A stretch of 64,000 nucleotides of DNA, from positions 1,550,001-1,614,000 of the forward strand of contig JARGXX010000004.1 of NCBI GenBank assembly GCA_030374765.1, given 5' to 3'. How positions within the stretch are numbered: the stretch's first letter is position 1; every line of letters starts with the position of its first letter. Source of the DNA: Agarophyton chilense. Its lineage: Eukaryota > Rhodophyta > Florideophyceae > Gracilariales > Gracilariaceae. The position numbers and the translations under genes are program-made. Below the pieces are notes generated by a model. It had not been told where the DNA came from, made no database searches, and was given only the letters and a program-made list of their open reading frames with translations. Below are positions 43,901 through 55,462 of this stretch, piece by piece.

Positions 43901-45608
43901 GGTCATTTGATCACCATTCGTGACGTTTCTGTGATTTAGAGTTCGAAGCTTCAGAAATCGATGGCTCTCTTGATAGCAGAAGCAGAGTTCTATGCTATCT
44001 CTCTATGCATTAATCAACTCATTTGGATCGTGAACGTCCACAAGAAACTGTAATTTGTATTGGACTACTGGAATTATTTGTTCCAGGACAATCTCGGTGC
44101 AATTATTTGACCAAAGACTGATTTTGGTCTAATAGCAGGTAACACATTTATGTAAAACACCATCACGTAAAGGTTTCAAAAACATATCCATTGAACAAAA
44201 ATTTCGTAAAAAGCCTTTTCGACTACAGTACACTCAATAAAAACAACACATGAAAAATATAGTCAAAATATTGTTTCAAAAACATATCCTTTCGTCAGTC
44301 ATATTCTCTATACCGCGCTTTCAGTAGTTTGTTTTCGCTTCTTTAACCCTAATGACACTTTAAAAGTCTTATCACTTATTCTATAAAACAATGAATTAAA
44401 TTAGAGAAAATTTGGTCACAGTAATTTGTGATACAAAATTCCGTATAAAAAACTGTACTGAACTGTCCAATTTGCCCATAAATCATCTAATCTAGCACTC
44501 CATACGTGTTTTCAATAAGAGTACATCGGAAATTCGTCATGAGAGATTCGTATCAGTCATATTTAAACCATTCATGTACTGTTTCTAAACATTTGACTTT
44601 TTTACAAGCGCATTATCTTTCTAAGAACCATAATTTAATCCATGCTTAAAGTATAAAAAAAGTAGCACATAACTTTTTGACACTTTATCATAACGTTTCG
44701 AAGTCACTAGAGCTTTAAAAAACGTTATTTTAGTTGGTGTTTCTCTAGGTACGCCATCTAAAACCATCAAAGATGTTTAACTAAAGAAAATTCTTACAAA
44801 ATTCAATTATTTACAATTATCGTGCTTATAAATGTTGTTGAATTTTGGTGCGTCCATATCCACATTTTTTGTCCAAAACATTATCTTTTTTCCATACTCT
44901 TTTTCAATGAGCCTTTTTTGAAGAACACAACGCAAGTTTTCAATTAAGGTGCGTTTCCAAAAGAAAATTATTTTTTTATTGTACAGTTTAACCGATTTTG
45001 GATTTTTCATTTCCGTCATATTTTTGATCATTTTACATTCAAATACAGTTTTGTTGCAATTATTCTTGCTCGATGACGTATCAAAGAACAGATAACGCTT
45101 ACTTCCGCTCGTTTTTTGTTAGAAAAGAATGCGGTATGGCTCAAACATTGCTTGAATTCATATCAAACAGATTTTTTATTATTAATTGTTTGTTTTTGGG
45201 CTTGTTATTTGTTGTTACGCTATAAAAATTGGAATCATGCTTTTGTGATAAAATCTAAAATTTTTTATATGTTTTTGGCGCGATTAAGTTTTTACAAAAG
45301 TCATAATGGAGCTCTATATTGTATAAAATATATGTTTAAGAATCAAGGTTTCTGATTTGAAAAGGTTTTATTGGGTGAGAAATTGGCTCTACAGTACAGA
45401 AAACGCCTTTTGGCCCGGTTTTAGGGAGGGATATGTTTTTGAAACGCACTGTATTAGATGCTGTCAATCATAGATCTAACGCTATTTATCACGTTCCGTC
45501 TCAGAAGAACAGAGCCGATACATTTACCAAGTCACTGACTGGACAAATGTTTCTACTGCATGAAAAAGCTCTCTTTGTTTCACCTGTCTTGGTAGAAAAG
45601 GGCTCTTA
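40984..45608 (+). mobile_element. Degenerate Ty1/copia element E (interrupted)
   Basis: Pieces in copia order on the + strand. A protease relic YLMFHSGSTTHLTSSAKHL (DSGAT-H decayed to HSGST-H) lies at about 41065-41130. A pre-integrase block LWCNRLGHTATM follows (about 41590). Integrase with SSNGFAEPN (NG.AER decayed) is at 41995-42369. The RT start is FAQGNFRTVSGIDC.APV (about 42960-43030). RNase H has SDTDWGRDFSKRRPRRGHL and SSKLQKSMALLIAEAEFYAISLC (43850-44030), then HIYVKHHHV. It stops at TA 44168 and resumes at 45454 with SQKNRADTFTKSL. Stops and frameshifts throughout. Confidence 0.85.
44170..45451. mobile_element. Second Tc-like element (degenerate), 1282 bp
   Basis: Flanked by TA (44168-44169, 45452-45453) inside the RNase H of copia E. 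The right end 45427-45451 is the exact reverse complement of the left end of the element at 33437; the left end has lost a few bases (AAGGTTTCAAAAACATATCC). An inner site TGTTTCAAAAACATATCC is at about 44275. The interior is AT-rich and has only a doubtful transposase trace on the minus strand (44807-45031). Same size as the intact element. Confidence 0.82.
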
Positions 45609-45810
45609 GTGACTTTGAATATACTTTAAAGGGTTTTTTATGTTCAATCTCATTTTTCCAATGCTTACGTGACCCCTGTTAATTTGGTCATGGTATTGAT
45701 TGACAAAAGTACATACTTCATAGTTTAATGCTCTCCTGTGCGCCTGTTTAATTTAAATAAAGGATTGCTGATCTGACTGTTCGTATCGGCAGTCATCAAC
45801 TCTGATTCTC
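45609..45810. other. Possible 3' end of copia E
   Basis: AT-rich sequence with AATAAAGG near 45755; could be LTR of E but no partner LTR was found. Confidence 0.3.
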
Positions 45811-45939
45811 TTGTTTTTACAAAACCAGTCTCTCCTACGCTCAGTTGCACTCAATCTGAAACTGGTTATCGCTTTATTCAAGCCTCGTAATTTTGATGCT
45901 AATCACAAAATATCAGTGACGAAAACCATAAAACAGAAG

Positions 45940-46180
45940 GCGTTTGTGCGGCTCAATCGTCTTAGGCATACATGTGCAGACCATATTCATAAATCTGTGC
46001 CGCTTTTAGATGGCGTGTATTTTCAAAGAGTTGGGATTTTGAGTTCTTGTGAAACAAGAAAGGTACCGAATTCTGCGCGATATATTATGTCTAAAATCCA
46101 TAGCAGTTTCGACATTCAAAAGCCTCTAGACTTAGTTCACACGGATGTTGTGAAACCCGTACGTATTGGTGTTTCAATGT
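45940..46180 (+). pseudogene. Copia pre-integrase/integrase fragment
   Basis: Reads RLNRLRHTCADHI...CETRKVPNSARYIMSK...KPLDLVHTDVVKP, matching the GAG_pre-integrase zinc block and the first Asp (HTD) of copia integrases. It lies downstream of the RNase H end of E, so it is a separate fragment. Confidence 0.7.
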
Positions 46181-46443
46181 ATGAAGAAGTGCGTTTCTCT
46201 GAGCTACGTGTGTGGTGAAGTACCTGGTTGATGACGGAGAACAAATGGCGAACTGGAAATGTAATTGTGATATCCCATCTATTCTCTGTAGAGATACCTG
46301 TCCTGCCTTTGACATGAGAACTATCTCTACAGAGAGATTAAAGTATTGCTCGCGGATGAGTTGTGTCAGCTCTTTGGTGCTTTCGACACGTTCGGGATAC
46401 ATGATGTAGAGAGTACACTTAGAAGGCGGATAACTTAGTGAAT

Positions 46444-46667
46444 TGTAGGCTTGAGTTCGTTTTGCGAGACTCAGTCTTTATTGTCCTATTCTTTTATAGT
46501 GCTCTAAAGCACTTCCACTTTGTTTCAAAAGCACAGCATTTCTTCTAAGATAGTTCCTAGAGTTTCTACAATAAATGTTTTATGGAAGCTTCGAGATGCT
46601 TCTACACAGTTCTGATTCATAGAAGAGTTGCTAGTTGTTTCCTTAAGACCTTCTAGATGTTTCTACA
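46444..46667 (-). repeat. 3' LTR of copia F
   Basis: On the minus strand TGTAGAAACATC...CCTACA, inverted ends TGTAG/CTACA. It contains TATAAAAG (plus 46491-46499) and an AATAAAG poly(A)-type signal. Preceded by the purine-rich GACGGAGGG. Boundaries inferred from one copy. Confidence 0.6.
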
Positions 46668-46677
46668 ACGCCCTCCG

Positions 46678-48182
46678 TCAGCTTGATAACTGCCTTGACC
46701 CAAGCATATTCATGACATTCCAGTGCTTGATTTTGTTCAGTGACGTCGTGAAAATATCAGCTGCCATATCTTCTGTTCGACAGTACTCAAGAACCAGCTT
46801 TCTATTCTTCAAGCATTCTTGAACACAAAAATGTCTTATAGATATATGTTTGCTCTTTCCGTGACTGCCTTTGTTTCTAGATATGGCAATCGTAGACTGA
46901 TTGTCCACAAAGATTTTGAAAGGGGTGATAATTTCATATGTCAAGTCATACAATACTTTTGAAATCCATTGTCCTTCTTTCACAGTCTCAGATAGAGCTA
47001 TTTTTCCTGCTTCAGTGGATGACAGAGCAACAGTATTCTGCTTTTTGCTGCTCCATGATAGAAGGCATTTTCCGTAGTAAGTCCCGCATCCAGAGATAGA
47101 TTTTCGTTCTTCTGTATTTCCCTAACTTGCGTCACTGTGTAGTGTTACTTTGGGTGTTTCATGTCTTTTGTAGAGCAAGAAGGAATCTTTGGTCTTCTGG
47201 ACATACCTCAACATTCGCTTTTAGGCTTTTCACTGCTCTATCGAATGATTTTCAGAAAACTAGCTGAGTACCTAAATAGCAGAAGCCAAGTCTGGTATTG
47301 GCCCTAGCATCAAGTACATCAAGGAGCGATAAGTTCTCTGTACGGGGTGTTTTCAATATTCATTTCCTTATTATCTTTCTTTCGAAGAATTATATTTACT
47401 CCCATGGGCGTATTAAATTCTTTGCACTACTCCATATTGAATCGATTTAAAATCGTTCTAGCATAATTTGACTGTGCAAGTTTCATATGTTCTTCCTCTC
47501 GGCGGTTCTCAATTTCAATTCCCAAAACATGACGAATTTTTCCTAGGTCTTTCATTTTGAATGTTGAGCTAAGTTGATTTTTACCGATATCTAGAATACC
47601 CTTATCAAAGCATACCATCACCGAATCATCTACATATAGTGCAGTATAGAAAATTGTGCTATGAATATTTTCAATAAAGATTTCCCTGTCGGCATTGAAT
47701 CTTTCAGTTCATATTGTCCAACACTTAATTAATTACCTTGTACCATGCTCTTGGTGCCTGGTGCAGTCCATAAATTGATTTTTCAAGTTTGTATACATGA
47801 GTTGGATTTTCTGTATCAAAATATATAACCTTCAGCTTCGTACATAAAAAGTTCTTTCTCAACTATTCCATTTAAGAAACCGGTCTTTACATCCATTTGG
47901 CATATATGCATTTTGGTTTGTAATGCAACTGCCAGCACGGTCCGAAGAGATGCCATTCTCACAACAGGTGCACATATCTCGAATTAGTAAAGCCCATATT
48001 TTTGTTGATACCTTCTGCATATTAGCCGAGCTTTGAATAATCTGTCTTGATTTCCAGTCTTCGCCTTGACGTTTTTTACCCATCTTGGAGAAAGTATTCT
48101 CATTTCCGGTGAGACTTGAACCAGTTTCCGTATTTGGTTTTCCTGTAAAGAAGTCATTTCTTTTTCCATTGCACTCTTTCAA
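46678..48182 (-). pseudogene. RT and RNase H of copia F
   Basis: From 48169: EMTSLQENQIRKLV...RWVKNVKAK...KARLICRRYQQKYG (RT start). 47621-47427 holds FKMKDLGKIRHVLGIEIE...QSNYARTIL (RT thumb). 46983-46678 holds PFKIFVDNQSTIAISRN...SKHISIRHF...EDMAADIFT (RNase H end). Stops and frame changes lie between. Confidence 0.88.
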
Positions 48183-48354
48183 TTGTTTTTATCCGGTCCT
48201 ATGATTGCATCATTGTAAGTTTTTGGTTCTGTCTCATTAGCCAGCATCATTGCTGCTCCTTGTGAAGATTCCTCATTTTCATCAGCATGTTCGTAAGTTA
48301 GCCATGTAGGCTGTTTTCTGATTCTTTCTGAACGTCTGGCAACCGCGTCAATTT

Positions 48355-49565
48355 TTATTCATTGTCTTCGTGAACGTCATGCTGTTGTTGAATATTTTCT
48401 GATAATATTGGATGCGTTTCTTCCTGATTCTGAATATTGTTTTCCGTTATTACTTTAATCTCAAAATTCCTTGTATCTGGTATTTCTTGAAATATAGCGC
48501 TCGCACTCACGACGAATGTCTTTCTCTTATCATCCATGAATCGGTAATTCTTCCCTTTATATCCAAGAAAAGTATATAATTTGCCTTTTGGATCCTTTCT
48601 CCTTCTATTATCTTTTGGAATAAAATAAACGCTTTGCATCCAAAAACGCGAAGATGAAAATTTTTGGTTTGCTTCCAGCCCTTTTTTTAAAAGGACTCAT
48701 GTCTCCCAGAATTTTCGCTGGCATAAAGCTTCTTAACGCATATGCAGTTTGAACTGCATCTGCCCGAAACACTTTAGGTAAACCTTGATAGTATAGCATA
48801 CATCGAGCTTTTTCACATAGTTTTCGATTAATCCTCCGGGCAATTCGATTTTGTTGTGGCTGATGAGCTGCTGTTAACTCTGGAATAATTCCTTTATTCT
48901 TTAAAAATGTCTGTAGTTTTTCAAAAATATACTAACCACCTCTGTCGCTCCGAATCCGTTTCACAGACAGCTCTGTTTTGTTTCTCGATCATCGTCCCGA
49001 AATCCGTAATTTTGCCATGGCTTCATCTTTGTTTCTCATAAAATAGACAAATCATTTTTCTGGTGTAGTCATCTGTGAATGTTATAAAATAAAATTTTCC
49101 TGCTTTCGATTTCGTGCTCATTGGTTCACAGAGATCCGTGTGGATCAGCTTAAGCTTGTCTTTGGAGTGATATTTTTCAAGTGTTTTGAACGATTTTGAA
49201 ACCATTCTTCCAAGAACGCAACCTTTACATGTGTCAATAACTTTTTCCTGTAGAGCTTCAGGGATTCCGTTTGCTGTTTTCTTTGAAACAATTTGTTTCA
49301 AAACTGTTTCCCCAGCGTGTCCCAACCTGGCGCGCCACAGTTCATAGTCATTTAATATTGCGGCATATGCATAATGCTTTTCTCTGTCTTTCCTCATGCT
49401 TTTGAAACTGTATGTTGAATTTTTTTTCCTTACTTGAAGCAGTGTTTCAGTTGTTTCTTTTAAAGATATCTGGCACCATCCATTTTTGAATTCAACTGAG
49501 TGACCACGTTCGTCAATATGTCCAATAGAAATAGTATTAATTGCGTTTTCAGGAACATAAAGCAC
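48355..49565 (-). pseudogene. Integrase region of copia F
   Basis: 49565-49023 has the pre-integrase block LWRARLGHAG...CKGCVLGRM and the first Asp (IHTDLCEPM) with FTDDYTRK. 49022-48608 has IRSDRGG (second Asp) and PQQNRIARRINRKL, where copia integrases read NG.AER: the catalytic Glu is replaced by Arg. 48639-48355 is the C-terminal part (FLGYKGKNYRFMDDKRK). Inactive. Confidence 0.88.
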
Positions 49566-49591
49566 ATAATGAACTGAAATAGTGCTTTATT

Positions 49592-49981
49592 TCAATGAAT
49601 AAAAATTTTCATCGATATATCCCCTTCTTTGTTGGAGAATACGCTTGATCTATCTCCAAGTCGTATACTTACAGAGTTGATAATCTTGACTGTTCCTTCC
49701 ATAAACCATTTTTCGTCGTTCTTCATGTGAAATGATGCCCCAAAGTCTATATACCAAGTTCCAGATAAATTTTCTAAGTCCTGTTCGGTCATTAGAGAAT
49801 GTGATGAATTTCTGTTCGAATTATCCATCCTTTCATTTCTCTGATTTCTCGATGCATAATTATTTTCTGAACTATGATTGTTCCTTTTTCGAAGTCTGCA
49901 CTCTGCTATTTTATGTCCTTTCTTCTGACAATAATGGAATTTAAACGGAAAAGCTGTTTTCCGATTGTTCGGTTTTCCCAC
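49592..49981 (-). pseudogene. Nucleocapsid and protease of copia F
   Basis: The zinc-knuckle remnant FHYCQKKGHKIAEC has Phe at the place of the first Cys. The protease site WYIDFGASFHM has DFGA for DSGA. Continues from gag in a separate frame. Confidence 0.82.
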
Positions 49982-49999
49982 TAACAGGTTTCCTGATTT

Positions 50000-50560
50000 T
50001 TAATTCTCTGAAGAAGAATTTTTTCTGGACTTCTCTGATAGAATTCTGGCGTGTACTTTTTCGATACTAAATTTTTCTGCCATGTTTTCTAATGCTACCG
50101 CCAAACTTTCATACGATTTTGGCAAACTTCGTAGTAGACACATAACATACTCTGCTTTCGATTTTTGAACTCTAGAATGGTGCGTTCTGGTTTTTAAACG
50201 CTTCAAATCTTCAATGTGGTGTTTTGCTGAATCTCCTTCATTTAGTTTCTTTGAAATAAATTTTTGATCTATGTCCATTTTGTTTGCCATTCCTTTGTTT
50301 TCATAAACTTCTGACAAAGCATTCCAAGCTTCTGTTCCATTAGTGTTAGATTCAACATAAACACTTTGATTATCATCGAGGGAAAGGCTGATACCTATTG
50401 AAGCTTTTTCGTTTGCTGTCGAGTCTTCTTCGCTTCCAATCACAACGTTCCAGTAGTTTTACTTTTTGAGATAGTTTATCATTCTAAAATTCTAGGAGTA
50501 TAAATTATCTCCATTGAGTTTTTCAATTTTAAATGTGTTTTTCTCTTCCTATCCGTGTAG
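50000..50560 (-). pseudogene. gag: Gag of copia F
   Basis: The UBN2-type copia gag: KLNGDN (near 50530), then two in-frame stops, then NYWNVVIGSEEDS, AWNALSEVYENKG, FISKKLNEGDSAKHHIEDL and LLRSLPKSYESLA. The N-terminal W of the first block is a stop. Confidence 0.85.
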
Positions 50561-50866
50561 TTTTAGTTGTTTGATTCTTCAGTAAGTTTTCGTAAATGTG
50601 ATATTGCATTTTTTTTAGTTTTCGCTCGAATAGTGGTATTTGTAAAAGAAAAGACTGTTGTGAACAGTACTAAACAATCCTCGACCACTGTACCCAAGTT
50701 TTCCTGTTTATCTAAAGAGCGGTTGTTGATTTCGATATACACCACAAACTTCTGATTTGAGAGGATTCTGAAAAAATCTGAACTGTTCCCGAACGATTTG
50801 ACCCAATTCTGTATTGATATCGGACGACTGGAAATGTCCATGAAAATTTGGGGGGCCGTAGTAAAA
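50561..50866. other. Unassigned stretch between copia F and G
   Basis: Contains a 110-codon minus frame (50895-50563) without match; possibly remains of the F 5' end. Confidence 0.4.
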
Positions 50867-51110
50867 TGGCTACAGTAACGGAAACGGCAAAACAAGAATC
50901 AGAATCAACCGTCACTGGGGCTGAGGATCTTTTCTCGCCTTTTCCCCTCTGTATTTCTTTATTGCTCTCGGCTTCGTTGCGTGCCGTCTATTCGTTTCTT
51001 TCCGTTCTTTCGCTTCTGCTCGCCAGGAACGTCGTTTTCATTCCATTGACTTCTTTCGCCCTTTCAGGGGTTGCGTTGCTGACACATTGCATTGTGTCTA
51101 CAATCTCACA
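50867..51110 (-). repeat. Candidate 3' LTR of copia G
   Basis: On the minus strand begins TGTGAGATTG right after the purine tract CTGGGGGGTA (plus 51111-51120), contains AATAAAG, and may end at TAGCCA near 50867. Only one copy, so the inner boundary is uncertain. Confidence 0.45.
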
Positions 51111-51143
51111 TACCCCCCAGTTGCATGACGTAGTTCATACAAC

Positions 51144-52465
51144 TTACGTCCAAGTTTCGCTGTTCAAAGCAAATGTCCGGTGAGGAGGAAGGTTTAATAC
51201 TCCTTTTGCAGCAATGCAATTCAGTAACTTGTGTGATACGGGGTTGTATTTTTTCAGCGCGTCGGCAATGTTGGCTCTGCCTTGAATCCATTGTAATACA
51301 TCAAGTTCTCTTGCCTCAAACGAACATCGTATTCTTTGCACTGTTTGTCGCAATCTGTATTCTTTCCCTTCATGTAGAGTGGTAATTGTATCAAACAGAC
51401 TCTTTGAGTCGACATTAAGTACATGTTTGAAATTACCCGCAGGTAATACCAATTTCATTGCTCATTTGATATGGTTGCCACGGTCGTCAGCGTCTGTATA
51501 AGCCAGGATCTCTGCACTGTAAAAACAGTACGACACTCTGCGTTGCTTCGAACTTGCCCAGTCAACAAGATGATATGTTGTAGCATCTCCTTCAAGTGTG
51601 CGATATCGTATGCCAGTTAGCAGGACCTGTTTGACCGTACTGCTGCGAATGACTTGCGTTAAAAGATGCATCAGAAAACGAAACCACTTCTGCTTCGTTA
51701 ATAGTACTCTGCGGTCGCGGAAACATTATGGATGGGTCTAATCGTTTCAGATCTATCAAGATCTTATTTGAATTAACTAATTCTTTCACTGTCAGTCTTG
51801 GTAGCCGCGGTTGCATGAATTATCCAATATATGCTGCCTGTGGGAGCGCACCGCCGCCCAGCCATATCAGTTCACCAGCTAATCTTCGATACGCTTTCCT
51901 TTCACATTCTGTGGCAAACTCTTGCGGCATAGATCTTAGAACCTTGCTAATGTTCATTAAATTGATGGAATCAAGGTATTCATTCATTGATATTTTGATA
52001 TAGAAATCAGGAGACTGTAGAATTCTATATCAATTGAACTTAACTTCATCATCGATTATAGCTTTTCTGAATTGAAATCGTTTTCCAAGGTCGTCAGAAA
52101 CGCTCTGCTTTGTCTCCATGGATCCCTCCATGAGTAGATCGTCTGTCAGTTTTGCAACAATTGGCTTGATCTGACTGTTCGGCTCCTTAAGAAGGAATAA
52201 CTGACCCACGCCGTATACTCCCTCAAATCGGGCGTCTGCTAGTATCCAACTTTCGATAACTTGTGCCCATTGTCTTCCAGCTTCGCCAATACCGTAGGGT
52301 AGCTTCTTGAGTTTCCATAATACTTCACAATTCTTTTTCCATTCACGTGGTGGACGAACATAAAGGTCTCTCGTAACTGGACCGCTCTGTCAGTAAGCTC
52401 CTTATACGTCAATGCAACCAATTATTAACTTCATCAACGTAGCCAGAGACAACAACAAGCGTATA
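51144..52465 (-). pseudogene. RT-RNase H remnant of Ty1/copia element G
   Basis: From 52421 down: ELTDRAVQLRETFMFVHHVNGK (RT), a broken RT middle with IVAKLTDDLLMEGS and MPQEFATECERKAYRRLAGELIWLG, then RNase H: VVSFSDASFN, YGQTG, GIRYRTLEGDATTYHLVDWASSKQRRV, VDSKSLFDTITTLHEGKEYRLR and WIQGRANIADALKKYN. This is the same clade as element H and distinct from E, F and I. Cut on its 5' side by the LTR of family D at 52466. Confidence 0.85.
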
Positions 52466-52903
52466 TGTGAAGGAGCGATAAGAGCGGTTGAGCCCGGTAA
52501 GCCGCTGGGCCCCGAAGGACTTGCAGGTGACACGTGTACGGCTTGCCCTCAGGTGGACTCATGTAGATTATTAATTTAATTTAATTAGAGTACTAGATTA
52601 ACACTACAGTGCCAGGAAGATCTCAGCCCCTCGCCAGTACTATTTAATTAGCTTGAGTGACGCTTCTCCCTTAGAGTAGGGTAGGCACCATTAGAAAACA
52701 AAATAACCTTTGGTGTATTAGTTCCACCCTTTGGCCTTCAAGCCATCATTTCCTTAGCTCCAACCTGTAGGACTACGCAGTAAACGCCAGCCCATTTCAC
52801 CAAGTACTCTGGGAGTGCCGCCGTCAAGGATTCGAACCTTAGAACCCGCTCTACCACGCTACCACCGGTCGAGAACCGTGCGCTGACTTAACCAGTCATT
52901 GCA
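52466..52903 (+). repeat. 5' LTR of element D
   Basis: Starts TGTGAAGGAGCG, ends about GTCATTGCA, six bases before TTTTGG. Limits come from alignment with the relic at 19878-20318. It contains a tRNA-like stretch on the minus strand. Confidence 0.7.
52805..52868 (-). other. tRNA-like stretch inside the D LTR (pol III A/B boxes)
   Basis: Minus strand: TAGCGTGGTAGAG (A-box-like, 52861-52849), then GGTTCGAATCC (52838-52828), a perfect B-box, flanked by complementary bases that would pair as a T-stem. Only about ten bases separate the two boxes, so there is no anticodon arm and this is not a working tRNA. Confidence 0.55.
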
Positions 52904-52908
52904 TTAAA

Positions 52909-52927
52909 TTTTGGTCCCCCGACTTAG
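52909..52927 (+). promoter_or_regulatory. Candidate primer-binding site, element D
   Basis: TTTTGGTCCCCCGACTTAG, nearly the same as in family A/B. Confidence 0.6.
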
Positions 52928-53033
52928 AAACCTCAATGAATAATTGAACGGACCACTGGAACGAAGAATTATCCGGATTCTAACCTTTGGTGTAATTCCC
53001 CAACGGATCAAAAGTACAGAAGCAACCGCCATT

Positions 53034-55244
53034 ATGAATGCACGAAACAGACCCAACCGACTCAACCATAGGACTCCTACGCCAGGACGAAGTGCGACTA
53101 CAACGCTGGCAATGTCGCCTGACCCTCAGGTTGATACCGCTAGCGACCGCAGAAGCACGAGGAGCCAGCCGCAAGAAGTACTGACCCCACTGGATAACCC
53201 TGAAAGGATTCGCCGAGAACCCACGGGGGCAGCGCGTTTACGAGACCGCCTCACCAGGGCCACCTTTAGGCCAGAGAGACCTCAAGGAGAAACCCCCCAG
53301 ACCGAAGGAATTCGAGAAAACCTGCCCGCAGGTCTTGGCGACCTTCTCTGGCCCCGTCTCCGTGAGCTCTGCTCAACCCACGTGGATTCCATCATTGACG
53401 TGCGACTCGCTACGGCGATCGTTGACCATACGGATTACCTCATCGCGCGAATCGTCCCTAAGGTATTGGAGTCTGACTTATTCATATACTACCTCCTACA
53501 GGCCGTTCAAGCAGCCGTCACCCGCCAGGCAGGCAATTTGGTCCCTAGGACCACCGCACCACAAATTGACCATCCGATCTCTATATGGAAACCCCCTACC
53601 AAACCCCGAGGAGCGGCGGAATTATCCGCCCCTCGCCCGGAATACCATCATGAAAACCCCATGGTGGTCCAGTCTAGGAGCAGAAGAGAAGCTCCGCGTC
53701 TAGATGAGAGACAGGTTGCCCATCAGGAGGATCCGAGGGTGGGACAAGCGAGGAGAAGAGAAGCTCCGCGTCTAGAAGAGAGACCGCTTGCCCCACCCGA
53801 GGGATTATACGAGGTACAGCGACCTCAGGGCTCCATCGGATCTGATAGAGAGATCGATCCTTTAGGTCCCTACTCCGCTGGAAAGAAAAGAAGCAACCGT
53901 AGGAGAAGAAAGCACAGAAAGAGTAAGAGAAGAGACCATTCGGACACGAGCGATTCCGAATCGGCCTCAACCGAAACGACCGACTCAGAAGTGGGTTAGG
54001 CTGCCGTTCGAGGCCTCAGACCACTGACAACCACAAACGAACTTTTGCTTAAGGTTCTAGACTACCAGAATTACGGGCTGGCCGACAGGTCTGCGAAATA
54101 TTCTGGTTCGGTGGCTCGCAGAGTCGCCAAATGGGCAAAACGGATGGAACTAACCATTACAGACAAGGTCTCGGGTTCCGATCCCATTGCTGTCCTTAGG
54201 TTTCTCAGTTTGTACCGTATGGCCTGCGATCAGAACGGGGTCCACGAGGGCGCCGATCTGTACCTTTTCCAATTCTTCCTTACAGGACAGGCTCGTGACC
54301 GAGTGGTATCGAAGATATCTGGCACAACTGACCTCGGGGATGCTCAAGACCGTGAACTCCTCAGTTCATACCCTCAGATTGTTCATTACCTTTTGGAAGC
54401 TTACGACACGGATGACGTTATAATGGATGCCCACCTGGAAGTTATATCCTTTTGGCAGAACTCCAACATGACCGAATCGGCTTTCGCAGACGACCTATGG
54501 AAGAGGGCTTACCGATATGGAAACTTGTTCTCCGAAGGACGACTTAAACGTCACTTCATCACGAAATTGTTCCCTGCCATTCGGACACATGTGCGCAATT
54601 ACTACACGGAAAACCTGCAATACTCCTTCCGAAGGCTCGTTACCTACGCCAAGGGTTATGGAAAAACCTACAAGACCTCCAGGCGCAATGCTGATATAAT
54701 CAGAGGACACGCAACTCCATTGCCTAAACCCAACCGAGCCAATTTGGTTAGCTCCACGGAGTCGGACATGGATGCTCCACTCCATTACGCCGATTCGGGA
54801 AACGTCCTCGCGCTCAATTTCAGTGCTCCTCCATCCGGGCCCCCATCATACACCTCCCAGGGAACTACAGCGACCACTGGACCACCCACACCTAAGTATT
54901 CTCCCTTTCCGCCCCGCAAGGATGTTTTTTTTCGCTCCCCAAGGGCCTGCTTCCTCTGCTTTTCATTAGCCAAAACTTGTGACTGTACGATGTATCTGCC
55001 TGAGGACGCACTTCAAAACCTCCTAGACCTAAGGGATGAGAATTACCGGGTGCGGAGATTCAAAGGTATGTATAACAGGGCACAGCAACGAACCACAGGG
55101 ACCCCTGGAAGCTCACGCTATGACACCCCTCCGGATACTCCAATGAAAGCCCCACAGGTCCACGCCATTGTAGATCCTACGGAGGACCCCGTGGAAGAAT
55201 CCTACCCTCAGGAAGAAACGGAAACCCCATCGGAAAACTCCTAG
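53034..55244 (+). pseudogene. gag: Gag of element D
   Basis: Same frame from ATG 53034 to TAG 55242-55244, with one in-frame TAG at 53997-53999. The N-terminal part has LWPRLRELCSTHVDSIIDVRLA (parallel to the upstream gag extension in A/B) and two near-copies of RRREAPRLEERP. A very basic patch KKRSNRRRRKHRKSKRR is followed by Ser/Asp/Glu/Thr. The capsid core has SGSDPIAVLRFLSLYRMACDQNG, aligning to FTGTDPIGVIEFLQKFKLACDQNG in A. The zinc knuckle is degenerate (ACFLCFSLAKTCDC). Confidence 0.85.
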
Positions 55245-55462
55245 AGGGACGACTCGAGGCAATTCCTCCCTCCTGAAACCCCTGCCTCAACCAATTGGAC
55301 GGTCATGACCCAAAGAGCTCCTCACCTCCCAATACGAACCACTTACAATGGACTACTCAGGGTGAACCAAAATTGGAACATAGTGACGACCCCGTTTGTA
55401 TCCTCAGGAAAGAGCGCTTTAAAGTTTGAGTAACCGTAGGTCTTCGTTCCAACAACTCTCGA
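55245..55462 (+). other. Gag-protease junction of element D
   Basis: About 220 bp without an agreed frame; protease frame may open within it. No TAATG overlap is seen here, unlike A/B. Confidence 0.4.

Larger units (their letters stand above)
46444..50560 (-). mobile_element. Degenerate Ty1/copia element F
   Basis: Gag, PR, IN, RT and RNase H all recognisable in copia order on the minus strand, with a 224-bp 3' LTR at 46444-46667. The 5' LTR was not found; the right edge is at or beyond 50560. All frames are broken, and several catalytic residues are changed. Confidence 0.88.

Noticed and set aside
44807..45031. A transposase gene on the minus strand inside the second Tc-like element
   Set aside because: Only faint likeness (FW.K.VDMDAP) to the QQDNAP box; not enough to call.
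52805..52868. A functional tRNA gene
   Set aside because: A and B boxes are present, but there is no room for an anticodon arm and no acceptor stem.
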